From positions 372,001 through 436,000 of the forward strand of contig NZ_SLXN01000001.1 of NCBI RefSeq assembly GCF_004345855.1: DNA of 64,000 nt. The letters are read 5' to 3'. Position 1 is the stretch's first letter, and every line of letters begins with the position of its first letter. The translations under genes were made by a program, and so were the position numbers. The DNA comes from Sphingomonas sp. BK235. Its GTDB lineage: Bacteria; Pseudomonadota; Alphaproteobacteria; Sphingomonadales; Sphingomonadaceae. A model generated the notes under the pieces. The model was not told where the DNA came from. It was given only the letters and a program-made list of their open reading frames with translations, and made no database searches. Below are positions 63,120 to 64,000 of this stretch, piece after piece.

Positions 63120-63713
63120 TCAGCCCTGCGCCGGCTCGTCCTGCGCCTCGGCGGTCGCGCCCGGCTCGGCGTTGGGATCGTAATCCTCGGTGAAGCCGCC
63201 CTGGTCGCGGCCTTCCTCGAAGACCTGCGCCATGACGTCGACGCCCTGCGCCTGCATCTCGGCCTCTTCCGGCGAGCGCGCGACGTTGACCTTCACGGTC
63301 ACCGCCACCTCGGGATGGAGCTGCACGCGCACGTCGTACACGCCGATCGCCTTGATCGGGCGGTCGAGCACGATCTGGCTCTTGGTCACCTTGTGACCGT
63401 CGGCCTCGAGCGCCTCGACCAGGTCGCGCACCGCGACGGAGCCGTACAGCTGGCCGGTGTTCGACGACTGGCGGATCAGCGTGACCTGCGCGTCCTTGAA
63501 CGAGCCGGCCTCCTTCTCCGCGTCCGAGCGCCGCGACGCGTTCTCGGCCTCGATGCGCGCGCGATTGGCCTCGAACACCTTGCGGTTGGCCTCGTTGGCG
63601 CGCAGCGCCTTCTTGCGCGGCAGCAGGAAGTTTCGGGCGAACCCGTCCTTCACCTTCACCACGTCGCCGATGCCGCCGAGCTTCTCGACGCGCTCAAGCA
63701 GAATGACGTCCAT
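63120..63713 (-). CDS. rplI: 50S ribosomal protein L9
   Basis: A 197-aa L9. The N-terminal rRNA-binding domain has MDVILLERVEKLGGIGDVVK and GFARNFLLPRKKALRANEAN, joined by a long helix to the C-terminal domain (LYGSVAVRDLVEALEADGHK). The last ~45 residues after VARSPEEAEMQAQG are an acidic extension absent from E. coli L9 (149 aa). It is preceded by rpsR. Confidence 0.96.
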   Translation of the reverse strand: MDVILLERVEKLGGIGDVVKVKDGFARNFLLPRKKALRANEANRKVFEANRARIEAENASRRSDAEKEAGSFKDAQVTLIRQSSNTGQLYGSVAVRDLVEALEADGHKVTKSQIVLDRPIKAIGVYDVRVQLHPEVAVTVKVNVARSPEEAEMQAQGVDVMAQVFEEGRDQGGFTEDYDPNAEPGATAEAQDEPAQG

Positions 63714-63725
63714 CTGCTCTTCTCC

Positions 63726-63950
63726 TTACTTCACGACGTAGGGCAGCAGGCCCAGGTGGCGGGCGCGCTTGATCGCCTGCGCCAGCTCGCGCTGCTTCTT
63801 GGCGCTCACCGAGGTGATGCGCGACGGGACGATCTTGCCGCGCTCGGACACGAAGCCCTGCAGCAGACGCACGTCCTTATAGTCAATCCGCGGCGCGTCC
63901 TTGGCACTGAACGGGCACGACTTGCGGCGGCGGAAAAACGGGCGCGCCAT
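63726..63950 (-). CDS. rpsR: 30S ribosomal protein S18
   Basis: A 74-aa protein of the normal length. Marks: [39 protein letters not shown] and [20 protein letters not shown]. The ATG overlaps the stop of the gene before it (TAATG). Confidence 0.98.
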   Translation of the reverse strand: MARPFFRRRKSCPFSAKDAPRIDYKDVRLLQGFVSERGKIVPSRITSVSAKKQRELAQAIKRARHLGLLPYVVK

Positions 63951-64000
63951 TATGCGTTCTCCTCTTCGCGGTCACGACGCGGACGGTCGCCCCGATCACC
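63950..64000 (-). CDS. rpsF: 30S ribosomal protein S6, C-terminal end
   Basis: The last 16 codons are visible: [16 protein letters not shown] and TAA, with the stop overlapping the rpsR start. The charged Arg/Glu tail is typical of alphaproteobacterial S6, and the order rpsF-rpsR-rplI is conserved. Most of the gene lies outside the window. Confidence 0.9.
   Translation of the reverse strand, partial: GDRGDRPRRDREEENA

Noticed and set aside
62494..63183. A 229-codon plus-strand ORF
   Set aside because: It crosses the duplicated repeat arm, the hairpin terminator and the end of rplI.

Overview
The window is GC-rich (G/C-heavy third positions, many GTG starts, frequent ATGA/GTGA stop-start overlaps) and looks like a chromosomal piece of a sphingomonad (Alphaproteobacteria, Sphingomonas or a close relative). 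Supporting signs are a PopZ-type DUF2497 protein, ChpT next to chemotaxis genes, an RpoH with the RpoH box, large SusC/Oar-like TonB receptors, a DUF6481 protein and an alphaproteobacterial RNase P RNA. No insertion sequence, prophage, CRISPR array or integrase was seen. Most of the window is core chromosome.

Layout: (1-4100) end of accA, an orphan Flp pilin, a small membrane protein, a MutT-type Nudix hydrolase. (1870-6650) a cobalamin riboswitch followed by btuB and an overlapping btuF-btuC-btuD-like ABC importer, i.e. B12 uptake under B12 control. (6800-14050) a GMC oxidoreductase with its small subunit, an NmrA-like oxidoreductase, and a 1079-aa TonB receptor. (14175-17184) tRNA-Cys, pcm, tolC, popZ. 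(17237-20162, minus) a four-gene overlapping operon: DUF1003, PDZ protein, response regulator, histidine kinase. (20298-24728) a membrane-lipid block: VirJ/AcvB-like hydrolase, DUF2147 protein, MprF-like aminoacyl-phosphatidylglycerol synthase, small Cys protein. (24835-30887) a very large GH18/deacetylase/glycosyltransferase fusion, NAD(P)H-hydrate repair enzyme, RNA uridine methyltransferase. (30888-31438) a repeat-only interval with two interlaced inverted repeats.

(31439-37943) truA-fmt facing recR-def, a flavin amine oxidase, rpoH, rluD, a JAMM peptidase. (37953-43985) chpT and cheA-cheW-cheY-cheB-cheR. (44004-46942) EamA transporter, amidase, RNase P RNA, a J-domain protein coupled to a [2Fe-2S] protein. 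(47185-51659) sufE and an enlarged phage-shock (psp) locus. (51723-54563) sodB, small proteins, DUF6481, tRNA-Lys. (54677-60367, minus) mreB-mreC-mreD-mrdA-rodA, the cell-elongation operon, divergent from mutL. (63120-64000, minus) rpsF-rpsR-rplI.

The most unusual region is the psp locus. A divergent PspF activator faces a sigma-54-type promoter, with two palindromes between them. The operon reads: a 43-aa hydrophobic leader peptide, pspA, pspB, pspC, then four consecutive small proteins. Each of these has an N-terminal hydrophobic stretch or helix and a similar C-terminal coiled-coil ending, as if a PspB-like module had been multiplied. Four intergenic loci carry a 28-bp palindromic repeat family.
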